From the NCBI RefSeq assembly GCF_013409255.1, contig NZ_JACCAS010000001.1, positions 2,108,001 to 2,172,000 of the forward strand: a stretch of DNA of 64,000 nt. The letters run 5' to 3'. Source of the stretch: Paraburkholderia bryophila. Its GTDB lineage: Bacteria > Pseudomonadota > Gammaproteobacteria > Burkholderiales > Burkholderiaceae. The stretch's first letter is position 1. Each line of letters begins with the position of its first letter. The notes beneath the pieces are model-generated. The model saw only the letters and a program-made list of their open reading frames with translations. It did no database searches and was not told where the DNA came from. The position numbers were made by a program, and so were the translations under genes. Shown here in pieces: positions 17,709 through 27,242 of this stretch.

Positions 17709-18920
17709 ATGTCCACCGATTCAGCGACACCTCGCAGTGAATTTGCGACGACCTTACAGATCATTCCGGTCGTCTTTTTCACGTTTCTTTGCTATCTGAC
17801 GATCGGTATTCCGCTCGCGGTGCTGCCCGGCTACGTCCACGACGACCTCGGCTACAGCGCCGTGCTGGCCGGCGCGGCAATCAGCGTGCAATACCTGGCG
17901 ACGCTGGCGTCGCGGCCGCTGGCCGGCCGTTCGGCGGATACGCTGGGGCCGAAGCGCACGGTGTCGATCGGTTTGCTGGGGTGCGGCGCGAGCGGCATTC
18001 TGTTGCTGCTGGCGGTGCTGTGCGGCCGCTGGCCCGTGCTGAGCCTCGGTCTGCTGGTGTGCAGCCGTCTGGTGCTCGGGTTCGGTGAAAGCCTGTGCGG
18101 CACCGGCGCGATTCTGTGGGGCATCGGCCGGGTCGGCACCAGCAACAACGCGCGGGTGATTTCGTGGAACGGCATCGCCACTTACGGCGCGCTGGCCGTC
18201 GGCGCGCCGCTCGGTGTCGCAATCGCGCACACGGTGGGGTTTGCGGCGCTGGGCATTCTGGTGATCTTCCTCGCGGCACTCGGCTTCTATCTGGCCAGGC
18301 CGATCGCGCCGGTGCCGATCGTCCACGGCGAGCGGATGTCGTATGGCAGCGTGCTCACGCGCGTGCTGCCGCACGGTATCGGCCTCGCGCTCGGCTCCGC
18401 CGGGTTCGGCTCGATCGCCACCTTCATCACGCTGTTTTATGCCGCGAAGCATTGGCCGAATGCGGCCTTGTCGCTGACGGTGTTCGGCACGCTGTTCATC
18501 GGCGCGCGCCTGTTGTTCGCCAACACGATCAAGAGCTACGGCGGATTCCGCGTCGCGATCGTGTCGTTCTCGTTCGAATGCGCCGGGCTGTTGATGCTGT
18601 GGCTCGCGCCCGAGCCGCATATCGCGCTCGCCGGCGCGGCGTTGACCGGCTTCGGTTTCGCGCTGGTGTTCCCCGCGCTCGGCGTCGAAGCGGTCGGCCT
18701 CGTGCCGCCGGCCAGTCGTGGCGCGGCGTTGTCGGCTTACTCGGTGTTTCTCGATCTGTCGCTCGGCATCACCGGGCCGCTGGCCGGCTACATTGCCGGC
18801 GAGTTCGGCTACGCCTCCGTGTTTCTGTTCGCGGCCGTGGCGTCGGCCGCTGCCGTGGTGCTGTCGACGGTGCTGTACCTGCGCAATGCGCGGGCACCGA
18901 TTGCGCCCGCAACGACCTGA
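17709..18920 (+). CDS. MFS transporter, YfcJ/YhhS (UPF0226) type
   Basis: A 403-residue, 12-helix MFS protein. The N-terminus [20 protein letters not shown] and the [20 protein letters not shown] block match E. coli YfcJ/YhhS, putative efflux proteins. The ATG at 17709 follows a TTTTCCCC stretch with no good SD. It is divergent from xdhA and may share its regulation. A purine or allantoin-related role is possible by context only. Confidence 0.85.
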   Translation: MSTDSATPRSEFATTLQIIPVVFFTFLCYLTIGIPLAVLPGYVHDDLGYSAVLAGAAISVQYLATLASRPLAGRSADTLGPKRTVSIGLLGCGASGILLLLAVLCGRWPVLSLGLLVCSRLVLGFGESLCGTGAILWGIGRVGTSNNARVISWNGIATYGALAVGAPLGVAIAHTVGFAALGILVIFLAALGFYLARPIAPVPIVHGERMSYGSVLTRVLPHGIGLALGSAGFGSIATFITLFYAAKHWPNAALSLTVFGTLFIGARLLFANTIKSYGGFRVAIVSFSFECAGLLMLWLAPEPHIALAGAALTGFGFALVFPALGVEAVGLVPPASRGAALSAYSVFLDLSLGITGPLAGYIAGEFGYASVFLFAAVASAAAVVLSTVLYLRNARAPIAPATT

Positions 18921-18945
18921 TCGTTCGACACGGCTCGCTATCGGC

Positions 18946-18973
18946 TATCCAGCGCGGCACACCGCGCTGGATA
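18946..18973. terminator. hairpin between convergent genes
   Basis: A perfect 12-bp stem (18946-18957 with 18962-18973) and a 4-base loop lie between the 3' ends of the MFS gene and the aminotransferase gene. There is no clear T-run, so termination efficiency is uncertain. Confidence 0.6.
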
Positions 18974-19003
18974 CGCCAAGCCTGCCGCAGCAGCAGCGCC
19001 AGG

Positions 19004-20242
19004 CTACCGCGCCAACGCGCGCGCCCCACCCGACAACGATTTTTCCAGCGCCGCCACGCCCGCCGGCAGATCCACTGCCGCGCCGAGATCCAGCATCGTG
19101 CGACCCAACGCGTGCAGCGTTCTGAACAGATTGTGTTCGCGGCATTGCTCGCCCATCTGCCCGATCCGCACGATCGGCAAACCGAACGAGCCGGAAATCT
19201 CGACCTGATGCTGCCGCGAGATATGGCCGCAGATATCGCCGGGACTCAAGCCTTGCGGCACCTCGATACCGACCACCGAATTCAGCCGGCACGCCGGCGG
19301 CGCATACAGATTCAGCCCCAACGCGGCGATCCCTTCCTGCAAGGCCAGTGAACATTTCAGATGCCGTGCGAAGCGCTTCTCCAGCGTCTCGGCGCACACG
19401 AGCCGCAACGCCTCGTGCAAAGCCAGCACGCCCGACACCGGCGCGGTGTAGTGATAGCCCGCGTTATGCCAGAAGTTCTCCGCGAGCGACGCATCCAGGC
19501 ACCAATGCGCATTCGGCGCCGTACGTCCTTTGACGCGCGCCCAGGCCGCGTCGGAAAACGCGATCAGCGAGACGCCCGGAATCGACGACAAGCCCTTCTG
19601 CCCACCGGTAATCACCGCGTCGATACCCCATGCGTCCATCTCCAGCGGCATCGTGCTCAACGTACAAACTGCGTCGACGATCACCAGCGCACCCGCGGCT
19701 TTCGCCAGCGCGGCGATGTCCTTCAGGTGGTAATTCCACACCGTGTTCGACGTCTCGCCCTGCACCACCGTCACGATCTCGGGACGCTCGCGGCGAATCG
19801 CCTCGGCCACCTGTTCGAGACTCGCAACCGCGCCATCGTCGACGTCGAGCGTACTCACGCGCGCCCCGACACGGCGACCCATCTCCGCCATCCGTTCGCT
19901 GAAGAAACCGTTCTTGATACTCAGCACGCGCGTGCCTTCCCACGCGAGGTTGGAGATCGCCATTTCCATCGCGGCCGATCCCGGTCCCGCGACACCCAAC
20001 ACCCATTTCGAATTCGTCTGGAACACGTAGCGCGCCATGGTCTTCACCTGGCCGATCACCTTCACCATCGTGCCGCCCAGGTGATTGATGACGATCGTGT
20101 TGGCCTTGGCGACGGCGGCAGGAATCGGCACGGGGCCGGCGCCCATCATCAGCAGCGGTTCTTCGGGGAGGATGGCGTCGAGCGATTCGACAACCGGACA
20201 GGGCACAGCGGAAGCGACGGGTGTGATGGATGAAGTCGGCAT
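19004..20242 (-). CDS. class V aminotransferase, alanine/serine-glyoxylate type
   Basis: A 412-residue PLP enzyme of the alanine-glyoxylate aminotransferase family. It shows LMMGAGPVPIPAAVAKA at the N-terminus, QGETSNTVWNY, the PLP-phosphate and Asp block VIVDAVCTLSTMPLEMDAWG, and the Schiff-base Lys in TGGQKGLSSIPG. Family members transfer amino groups from Ala, Ser or ureidoglycine to glyoxylate. Because xanthine dehydrogenase is encoded 2 kb away, a PucG-like ureidoglycine-glyoxylate role is an attractive guess, but no other urate-pathway gene is in the window. Confidence 0.85.
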   Translation of the reverse strand: MPTSSITPVASAVPCPVVESLDAILPEEPLLMMGAGPVPIPAAVAKANTIVINHLGGTMVKVIGQVKTMARYVFQTNSKWVLGVAGPGSAAMEMAISNLAWEGTRVLSIKNGFFSERMAEMGRRVGARVSTLDVDDGAVASLEQVAEAIRRERPEIVTVVQGETSNTVWNYHLKDIAALAKAAGALVIVDAVCTLSTMPLEMDAWGIDAVITGGQKGLSSIPGVSLIAFSDAAWARVKGRTAPNAHWCLDASLAENFWHNAGYHYTAPVSGVLALHEALRLVCAETLEKRFARHLKCSLALQEGIAALGLNLYAPPACRLNSVVGIEVPQGLSPGDICGHISRQHQVEISGSFGLPIVRIGQMGEQCREHNLFRTLHALGRTMLDLGAAVDLPAGVAALEKSLSGGARALAR

Positions 20243-20278
20243 GATCGGTACGTGAATGTCAAAACGCTAAGGAACAAT

Positions 20279-20310
20279 CGGCCTCGCCAACAGTGATGCT
20301 GGCGAGGCCG
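20279..20310. terminator. hairpin downstream of aspD
   Basis: An 11-bp perfect stem (CGGCCTCGCCA at 20279-20289, TGGCGAGGCCG at 20300-20310) with a 10-base loop. It lies about 120 bp past the stop of the minus-strand aspD gene and upstream of the aminotransferase start. Flanking T-tracts are short. Confidence 0.65.
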
Positions 20311-20428
20311 TTCATTCGATCATTCACTGATCCGCGCGATTGCGCAAGCCATTTGGCCCTGCTTGCACGCATTAAATGCGCGTATCACGCGACCGGCTGC
20401 TAGTGCAGCAACAGCGCCGGTCCGCGTG

Positions 20429-22093
20429 TTATTTCACCTTCGTTTTATCGAGCTTTTTGCCGGTCGCCGCGTTGAATCGCTCGATGTACTCTTCGATCAG
20501 CTTGCGCAACGCGCGACCGATCTGCCGATAGTCCGACTCGTTCAGATTGGCGAGCGATACACGCCCCGACGGATGCTGTGTGCCGAACCCGCGACCCGGC
20601 AGCAGCACGACCCGCGCTTCGCGCGCGAGACGGAACAGCAGCTCGGAAGGCTCGGTGTTCTTCAGCAGCCAATCGACGAACTCACGCCCGAACATCTTCT
20701 CGCCGAGGAACTCGATGTCGAGAATCGTGTAGTAGTCGACCTGGTTCGGATCGTCGTCCTCGAACGAGATGCCCACCTCTTCGTAGAGCGCCTGCTTGCG
20801 CTTGCGGATCAGACGCTTCAACGCGTTCTTGTACGCGTCCGGCGTGTCCATCAGCGAGAACAGCGAGAACAGCACCATCTGCACCTGTTGCGGCGTCGAC
20901 AGACCCGCCGTGTGATTCAGCGCGACGGTGCGGCTATCGGCGACCAGACGGTCGATGAACTTGAGCTTGTCCGGTTCGGTCGTGATCGACTCGTAACGCT
21001 CGTGCAACTGCTTCTTCGCGTCTTTCGGCAACTCGGCGATCAGACGGTCGAGCACGTTGTCGCGATGCGTCGCGATCGTGCCCAGACGCCAGCCGGTCGC
21101 GCCGAAATACTTCGAGTACGAGTAGACCAGGATCGTGTTCTTCGGTGCGAGCGCGAACAGCGACACGAAGTCGTCGGCGAAAGTGCCGTACACGTCATCG
21201 GTCAGCAGAATCAGATCGGGCCGTTCCTTGACGATGTCGGCAATGTACTGAAGGCTCTCGTCGTTGATCTTCACCGAAGGCGGATTGCTCGGGTTCACGA
21301 GAAAGAACGCCTTCACCTTCGGATCGCGCAGCTTGTCGAGTTCCTTCTTCGAATACTGCCAGCCGCTTTCCACGTCCGCTTCGAGATTGACGACGTTCAG
21401 CTTGTAGTCGTTCAGGCGCGGAATCTCGATGTACGGCGTGAAGATCGGCATGCCGAGCGCGATCGTATCTCCTGCCTTGATCAGGTGATTCTCGCGCATC
21501 GTGTTGAAGATGTATGTCATCGCCGCCGTGCCGCCTTCCACCGCGAACACGTCGAACTCGCCCACGAACGGATGGTTGCCGATCATCTCGCGGCGCAGAT
21601 ACTGACCGACGATCAGCTCGGACATCTTGAGCATGCGGTCCGGCACCGGATAGTTCGACGCGAGAATGCCCTCGCACATTTCATACAGGAAGTCGCCGGC
21701 GGAATAGCCGAGCTGATCGCGCACGTACGACACTGCGCCGCGCAAGAAGTCGATGCCCGCCACGCCCTTGTTCTCGCGGCAAAACAGATCGAAGCGTTCT
21801 TCCAGACCGTCGCGCCGCGGGAAGCCGCCGATGCCTTCCGGCATGTACGCGAACGAGCGCTCCGATTCGCGCATCGCAAACAGGCCGAGTTGCCAGAAGC
21901 CATGACGCGGAATCGTCGCGAGAAAGTTCGGGTTGCCACGACCGGCGTTGAGCATCGCGGCGTTCGCGGCACGCTCCACGGCGCCGCCGCCGGCCGCCTT
22001 GATCAGTTCGTCCTTCAGTTCGAACGGGCTGAGCGCGGACAGACCCGGTTGCGCCATATCCGCGTGTTTCTTGTCGCCCTTCTCTTTTGCCAT
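20429..22093 (-). CDS. asdA: aspartate 4-decarboxylase (bifunctional aspartate transaminase/decarboxylase)
   Basis: A 554-residue class I/II PLP enzyme that converts L-aspartate to L-alanine plus CO2. It has the long N-terminal region typical of AspD (about 100 residues before the aminotransferase core, with GRGNPNFLATIPRHGFWQLG), then NPSNPPSVKI and the Lys of SYSKYFGATGWRLG. Length agrees with Pseudomonas and Comamonas AspD. SD GGAGA lies before the ATG. It lies 107 bp downstream of two AspT-type antiporter genes. This is the classic pairing in which aspartate uptake, decarboxylation and alanine export consume a cytoplasmic proton and build a proton-motive force. Confidence 0.93.
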   Translation of the reverse strand: MAKEKGDKKHADMAQPGLSALSPFELKDELIKAAGGGAVERAANAAMLNAGRGNPNFLATIPRHGFWQLGLFAMRESERSFAYMPEGIGGFPRRDGLEERFDLFCRENKGVAGIDFLRGAVSYVRDQLGYSAGDFLYEMCEGILASNYPVPDRMLKMSELIVGQYLRREMIGNHPFVGEFDVFAVEGGTAAMTYIFNTMRENHLIKAGDTIALGMPIFTPYIEIPRLNDYKLNVVNLEADVESGWQYSKKELDKLRDPKVKAFFLVNPSNPPSVKINDESLQYIADIVKERPDLILLTDDVYGTFADDFVSLFALAPKNTILVYSYSKYFGATGWRLGTIATHRDNVLDRLIAELPKDAKKQLHERYESITTEPDKLKFIDRLVADSRTVALNHTAGLSTPQQVQMVLFSLFSLMDTPDAYKNALKRLIRKRKQALYEEVGISFEDDDPNQVDYYTILDIEFLGEKMFGREFVDWLLKNTEPSELLFRLAREARVVLLPGRGFGTQHPSGRVSLANLNESDYRQIGRALRKLIEEYIERFNAATGKKLDKTKVK

Positions 22094-22200
22094 GATGCGT
22101 TCTCCAGTGAGCAGGTGAAAGACGCCGGCGTCGCGAGAATCGCCCGCTTACCGCCAGCGTGAAAGAGATCGATGAGAGATCGATAAAGCGCTGCGCGCGC

Positions 22201-23889
22201 CTAAACCAGCCCGACCACGAGCGGACCCAGCAGCGTCAGCGCGACGTTGGCGATCGCATACGTGATCGCGAACGGCACCGTCGGCACCGCGCTTTCGGCC
22301 TTGTCGAGCACGCCGCCGAAGGCCGGATTCGCGCTGCGTGAGCCCGACAGCGCACCGGCCAGAATCGCCGCGTTGTTGTACTTCAGCACGTAGCGGCCAA
22401 ACAGCATGGTCAGCAGCAACGGGAACAACGTGACGAACACGCCGAGCAGGAAGATCGTCATGCCGCTCTGCTTGACCGTCACCACGGCTTGCAGGCCGGA
22501 GTTCAGACCCACCACCGCGACGAACGCCGCGAGGCCGAAGTCCTTGAGCAACTGCGAAGCCGCCGACGGCATCACGCCGTACATGGGATGCTTGCCGCGC
22601 ATCCAGCCGAACAGCAAGCCGGCCAGCAGGCAGCCGCCGCCCGAGCCGAGCGTGAGCGGAATGCCGCCCACGTTGACGACGATCAGCCCGATCAGCAAGC
22701 CGAGCACGAGGCCCACGCCCATGTAGATGAAGTCGGTCTTGTTGGTGTTCGGCAATTCGTAGCCGGCGGCGTCGACGGCGCGCTTGGTGTCTTTCGGCGA
22801 GCCGTAGAACGTAATGACGTCGCCGTGCTCCAGTTTGGTTTCCGGCAGGATCGGCAGCGGCTGACCGGCGCGCGAAATGTGCTGGATGTACACGCCGTGA
22901 CGCAGGTCGCGATCCACCACTTCGCGCGCGGCGGCGATCGTCGTGTGGTTCATGCCTTTGCGCGTGAACACGCCGTCGCGGCTCTGCATCACCACGCCGA
23001 TATCGTCGACGTTGGCGATCTCGTTGCCGTTCGCGCCGAAGGCGACGACCGCTTCGCGGCGGCCCACCACGAGCACTTCGTCGTTGAGCTGCAAGGTCAG
23101 ATCGGGCGTCGGTTCGAGGCTCTTGCCGTCGCGTTTGATCTTTTCGACCGTCAACATGTCCTGATGCAAGGTCTCGACCGCCTTGACCGTCTTGCCGGCG
23201 CTGACGTCGATCCGGTACGCGCGTCCTACCAGTTCAGGCAACGCACGAATCTGCCCCCCCGCGAGCGACGTCGAGGCCCCCGCCGACAACTCGCGCTCCG
23301 CGTCGATCGACGCCTCGCGCAAGCCCTGCCCCATGAACTTCGGCAGTATGTTCACGCAGACGATGATCGCCCCCAGCGAGCCGAACACGTAGGTCACCGC
23401 GTACGCGATCGCCACGTCCGACTGCAGCGATTTCACCTGATCGGCCGGCAAGCCGAGCCGCGCGATCGCATCGCCCGCCGTGCCGATAATCGCCGACTGC
23501 GTCAGCGCGCCGCCCGCGAGCCCGGCCGCGAGGCCCTTGTTCAGATGGAACAGCTTCGCGCACACCACCACGGTGATCAGCGCGGAAACGGCGAGGAACA
23601 CCGCCATCGCGATTTCACGCAGCGTCTTGCGGTTCAGCGAATTGAAGAAGCCCGGGCCGGAGTCGTAACCGACCGCGTAGATGAACACGGCGAACATGAC
23701 CGACTTCACGCCATTGTCGATCGTCACGCCGAACTGGCTGATCACGACCGCCGCGAGCAGCGAACCGCCCACGCCGCCCAACTGGAACTTGCCGAAGTTG
23801 ATCTGCCCGATGAAGTAACCGGCCGCTAGCGATAGAAACAGTGCAATCTCGGGGGATTTCTGAAAAATGTGATGTAGCCAGTCCATCAT
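22201..23889 (-). CDS. aspT: aspartate:alanine antiporter, copy 1
   Basis: A 562-residue member of the AAE transporter family. Hydrophobic helices occupy about 10-180 and 380-562. Between them is a large cytoplasmic part with two RCK_C/TrkA-C-like domains (about 205-370). Marks are AAGYFIGQINFGKFQLGGVGGSL at the start (described by its GYFIG core) and GGGCLLAGLLFGWMRGKHP after the soluble part. I chose ATG 23889 (MMDWLHH), because the frame open further upstream lacks helices. It exchanges aspartate for alanine electrogenically, fitting the aspD gene directly downstream. Confidence 0.9.
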   Translation of the reverse strand: MMDWLHHIFQKSPEIALFLSLAAGYFIGQINFGKFQLGGVGGSLLAAVVISQFGVTIDNGVKSVMFAVFIYAVGYDSGPGFFNSLNRKTLREIAMAVFLAVSALITVVVCAKLFHLNKGLAAGLAGGALTQSAIIGTAGDAIARLGLPADQVKSLQSDVAIAYAVTYVFGSLGAIIVCVNILPKFMGQGLREASIDAERELSAGASTSLAGGQIRALPELVGRAYRIDVSAGKTVKAVETLHQDMLTVEKIKRDGKSLEPTPDLTLQLNDEVLVVGRREAVVAFGANGNEIANVDDIGVVMQSRDGVFTRKGMNHTTIAAAREVVDRDLRHGVYIQHISRAGQPLPILPETKLEHGDVITFYGSPKDTKRAVDAAGYELPNTNKTDFIYMGVGLVLGLLIGLIVVNVGGIPLTLGSGGGCLLAGLLFGWMRGKHPMYGVMPSAASQLLKDFGLAAFVAVVGLNSGLQAVVTVKQSGMTIFLLGVFVTLFPLLLTMLFGRYVLKYNNAAILAGALSGSRSANPAFGGVLDKAESAVPTVPFAITYAIANVALTLLGPLVVGLV

Positions 23890-24009
23890 GCCCTCGCTGG
23901 ATAGTGTGAGATATTGAGTACTGGGTGCCGTCTGCCGGGGTGCTGCGGGCGGCAATGCCGCCTGTCGATGCGCGAAGCGGATCGTGTCGTGCCGCTCATG
24001 TCGTGTTAC

Positions 24010-25692
24010 CTAACCGAGCTTGCCGGCGAGACCGACCACCACCGGTCCCATCAACGGCAACAGAATGTTCGAGAGTGCATAGGTGATCGTGTAGCCGATC
24101 ACCGGCGTCGAGTTGCCGGTCACGCCCACCAGCGCGCTAATCGCGGGCGTGCTGCATTGCTGGCCGGCAATCGCGCCGAGCAGCATGGGCGCTTCGAGCT
24201 TGAGAAACACACGGCCGATCCACAGCGACAACAGCCCCGGCACCAGCACCATCAGAATGCCGGCCACCGGCAACGCGAGGCCGTATTCGCGCACCAGCTT
24301 GATGGCGTCCGGTCCGGCCGACAAACCGACCGCGGCAATGAAAGTGGCGAGGCCGAAGTCCTTCAGAATCTGCGCGGCCGCCGACGGCAACGAGCCGATC
24401 AACGGATAGCGCGAGCGGATCCAGCCGAACAGCAAGCCGGACAGCAGGCAACCGCCGCCCGTGCCGAGCGCGATCGACACGCCGCCGATCCGGCCGCCGA
24501 GATGGCCGATCGCCATCCCCACCAGCACGCCCAGCGCGAGGTAGACGAAGTCGGTTTTCTGCGTGGCGGCCAATACGTAACCCAAGCGCCGCGCGCCGCG
24601 TTCGACGTCGGCCTTGGCGCCGACCAGCGTCAACACGTCGCCGCGATTCAACTCCGTGCCGGGCAGCGCAGGCACCGTGGTTTCGAGCCGCGTGACCGCC
24701 GCGATGTAGACGCCGCGCGCCTGCTCCGGATCGGCCCGTTCCCGCACCTGCGCGACCGTCAGACCTTCCGCTTCGCGGCGCGTCAGCACCACGTCGAGCT
24801 TTTCGGCGACGATCTGGTCGAAACCGCCACCGTCGATTTCTTCGCCCAGACTGGCCGACGCCGTCACGATCGCTTCACGACGCCCGCCGATCAGGATCAG
24901 GTCGTCGGCCATCAAGACCCGTTTCGGTTCCACCGGCACGACCGCACCATCGCGCCGTAGCTGCTCGATAGTCAGGTTGTAGCCGTGCTGCTGCTCGAAC
25001 GCCACGACCGTCGTGCCGGCCGCCGCGCCGACGCGAAACGCGCGGCCCACCAGCGCCGGCGCCGCCGCCCGCTGCCCTTCGCCGAACGCGCCGTCGCCGC
25101 CAAGCTTGCGCCACACGCGCTCGGCTTCGTCGCGCAAATTGACGCGCAGCAGCAGCGGCGCAAACTGGCTCGTGAACAGCACGATGGTGATCAGGCCGAA
25201 CAGGTAGCTCACGCTATACGCGGTCACGATATTGGCCTGCAGACGGAGCGTCTCCGCGTCGCCGAAGCCGAGCTTGGCAATCGCCTCCGACGCCGTGCCG
25301 ATCACCGCCGATTCGGTCGCCGCGCCGGCCAGCAGTCCGGCTGCCGTGCCCGCGTCGAGCCGCATCACGACCACCGCGATCAGGATCAGCACCAGCACCG
25401 AGACGATCTCGACCACCGACAACAACCCATAGCGCCAGCCGCGTCCGATGTTGGCAAAGAACTGCGGCCCGCCGGTAAAGCCCAGCGCAAAGATGAACAA
25501 CGCAAACGCGATGTTCTTCAGATCGGGGGCCAGTCGCGCGCCCGTCTGCCCTAACAGCAAGGCAACGATCAACGTGCCGCAGACGCCGCCAAGCTGAATT
25601 GGCCCAACGCGAAATGAGCCAATGAAATATCCGATTGCCAGGCTTGCGAACAGCGCGATCTCCGGTTGAGACCTCAGCAATTCACTGATCAT
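24010..25692 (-). CDS. aspT: aspartate:alanine antiporter, copy 2
   Basis: A 560-residue paralogue of the downstream antiporter with the same architecture: helices, two RCK_C-type soluble domains in the middle (about 200-370), helices. Shared marks are SLAIGYFIGSFRVGPIQLGG and GGGCLLSGLLFGWIRSRYP. The start MISELLRSQPEIALF corresponds exactly to MDWLHHIFQKSPEIALF of copy 1. It is the first gene of the aspT-aspT-aspD run. The two copies are clearly diverged, so they may differ in substrate (for example alanine versus other 2-amino acids) or may form a hetero-oligomer. That is inference. Confidence 0.88.
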   Translation of the reverse strand: MISELLRSQPEIALFASLAIGYFIGSFRVGPIQLGGVCGTLIVALLLGQTGARLAPDLKNIAFALFIFALGFTGGPQFFANIGRGWRYGLLSVVEIVSVLVLILIAVVVMRLDAGTAAGLLAGAATESAVIGTASEAIAKLGFGDAETLRLQANIVTAYSVSYLFGLITIVLFTSQFAPLLLRVNLRDEAERVWRKLGGDGAFGEGQRAAAPALVGRAFRVGAAAGTTVVAFEQQHGYNLTIEQLRRDGAVVPVEPKRVLMADDLILIGGRREAIVTASASLGEEIDGGGFDQIVAEKLDVVLTRREAEGLTVAQVRERADPEQARGVYIAAVTRLETTVPALPGTELNRGDVLTLVGAKADVERGARRLGYVLAATQKTDFVYLALGVLVGMAIGHLGGRIGGVSIALGTGGGCLLSGLLFGWIRSRYPLIGSLPSAAAQILKDFGLATFIAAVGLSAGPDAIKLVREYGLALPVAGILMVLVPGLLSLWIGRVFLKLEAPMLLGAIAGQQCSTPAISALVGVTGNSTPVIGYTITYALSNILLPLMGPVVVGLAGKLG

Positions 25693-26243
25693 GTAGGCTC
25701 GCCGATTTACAGGTTTATTAGTAGGAGACTGAGAAACAATGGCTCAAAAAAAGTGCAAATAATTCGCTCAGACCTGGTACGGCTCAGCAATTACTCAACC
25801 GGCATAGCTGGCTGAATGACACTATTTATGGCAATGGGATGACGCGACATGCGTCCGGGAAGATTGCGGCGCTGCGGCGATGTTATGGAAAAACGTTTGT
25901 GATAGTTCAACGGTCACACTGTCCTCGCGAAATCGCTCGATGCCTTAAAAAAGACACCGAATTCTGATGGCCGATTTTTTCTACTTTACTGCATGAATGA
26001 ACATGCTTTTGTCAGACTGCTTTTTTAATAAATATTGTAATTCTTCAAACCTGTCAATATTATTTTCAATCTTGACCGGATTGCCTTCGCAAAAAATGAT
26101 CTTTAGCAAAGACTGAATGGCAATAGGTACCGTGTGCCGTGACCGGCAGCCGGGCCTTTATACTGGCTCATCCACGTGACGCGCGGTGAGTCCGCCACGC
26201 TTGAATCCCCCCTGCCGCCGGCACGCATTCCTCGGAGCACGAC
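25693..26243. promoter_or_regulatory. 551-bp divergent AT-rich regulatory region (aspT / ldhA)
   Basis: No gene is visible. The stretch 25970-26105 is strongly A+T-rich. It contains an inverted repeat AATAAATATTG (26027-26037) / CAATATTATT (26055-26064) and a small palindrome GCATG-6-CATGC (25991-26006). It should hold the promoters of the antiporter operon (minus) and ldhA (plus). Confidence 0.5.
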
Positions 26244-27242
26244 ATGCGCATGATCCTGTTCAGCAGCCGTCAGTACGACAGCGACACGTTCATCGAAGCC
26301 AACGGCCGGCACTGCTACGAACTGCACTTTCAGGAGTCGCACCTCGACAGCGAAACCGCGATCCTCGCGCAGGGTTACGAGGTGGTGTGCCCGTTCGTCA
26401 ACGACCGAGTCGACGCGGCCGCGCTGGAACGGCTTCATGCCGGCGGTACGCGCTTGATCGCGCTGCGCTCGGCGGGCTTCAATCATGTCGACCTGGCCAC
26501 GGCGGAACGTCTCGGCATCACGGTCGCGCGCGTGCCGGCGTATTCGCCGCACGCGGTGGCCGAGCATGCGGTCGGTCTGATTCTGGCGTTGAACCGGCGT
26601 CTGCCGCGCGCCGTCGCGCGGACTCGCGAGGGCGATTTTTCGCTGCACGGGCTGCTCGGTTTCGATCTGCACGGCAAGACGGTGGGCGTGATCGGCACCG
26701 GCATGATCGGCCGCGTGTTCGCACGGATCATGGCGGGCTTCGGCATGCAGGTGCTCGCGCACGATCCCGGCACGCCCGCCGCCGACCTGCTCGGGCTCGG
26801 GGCGCGCTATGTTCCGCTCGATACATTGCTGGCGGAATCCGACGTGGTCAGCCTGCACTGTCCGTTAGTGCCGGACACCTACCATCTGATCGACGGCCAC
26901 GCGCTCGCCAAGATGAAACGCGGCGCGATGCTGATCAACACCGGCCGTGGCGGCCTGGTCGAAAGCAATGCGCTGATCGGCGCGTTGAAGGACGGCCAGC
27001 TAGGCCATCTCGGACTCGACGTGTATGAGGAAGAAGGCGGCCTGTTCTTCGAGGATCACTCGAATCTGCCGCTGCAGGACGACGTGCTCGCGCGCCTGCT
27101 GATGTTCCCGAACGTGATCGTCACCGCGCACCAGGCGTTCTTCACGCGTGAAGCGATGAGCGAGATCGCCCAGACCACGCTCGACAACGTCGCGGCCTGG
27201 GAGAGCGGCACGCCACGCAACGTGGTGCGGGCGGCGGGTTAG
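26244..27242 (+). CDS. ldhA: D-lactate dehydrogenase, 2-hydroxyacid dehydrogenase family
   Basis: A 332-residue NAD-dependent enzyme that reduces pyruvate to D-lactate. The Rossmann motif is VGVIGTGMIGRVFARI (about 147-162). Catalytic Arg lies in LRSAGFNHVDL and NTGRGGLVE, Glu in LDVYEEEGGLFFED, and His in VIVTAHQAF. The sequence FFEDHSNLPLQDDVLARL closely follows E. coli LdhA, which separates it from glyoxylate and phosphoglycerate dehydrogenases. SD GGAG lies 8 bp before ATG 26244. Its stop overlaps by 4 bp the stop of the convergent next gene. Confidence 0.9.
   Translation: MRMILFSSRQYDSDTFIEANGRHCYELHFQESHLDSETAILAQGYEVVCPFVNDRVDAAALERLHAGGTRLIALRSAGFNHVDLATAERLGITVARVPAYSPHAVAEHAVGLILALNRRLPRAVARTREGDFSLHGLLGFDLHGKTVGVIGTGMIGRVFARIMAGFGMQVLAHDPGTPAADLLGLGARYVPLDTLLAESDVVSLHCPLVPDTYHLIDGHALAKMKRGAMLINTGRGGLVESNALIGALKDGQLGHLGLDVYEEEGGLFFEDHSNLPLQDDVLARLLMFPNVIVTAHQAFFTREAMSEIAQTTLDNVAAWESGTPRNVVRAAG

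Noticed and set aside
25776..25796. Possible sigma54 promoter (TGGTACG...AGCAA)
   Set aside because: The GG to GC distance is 11 instead of 12 and the -12 element lacks TTGC.
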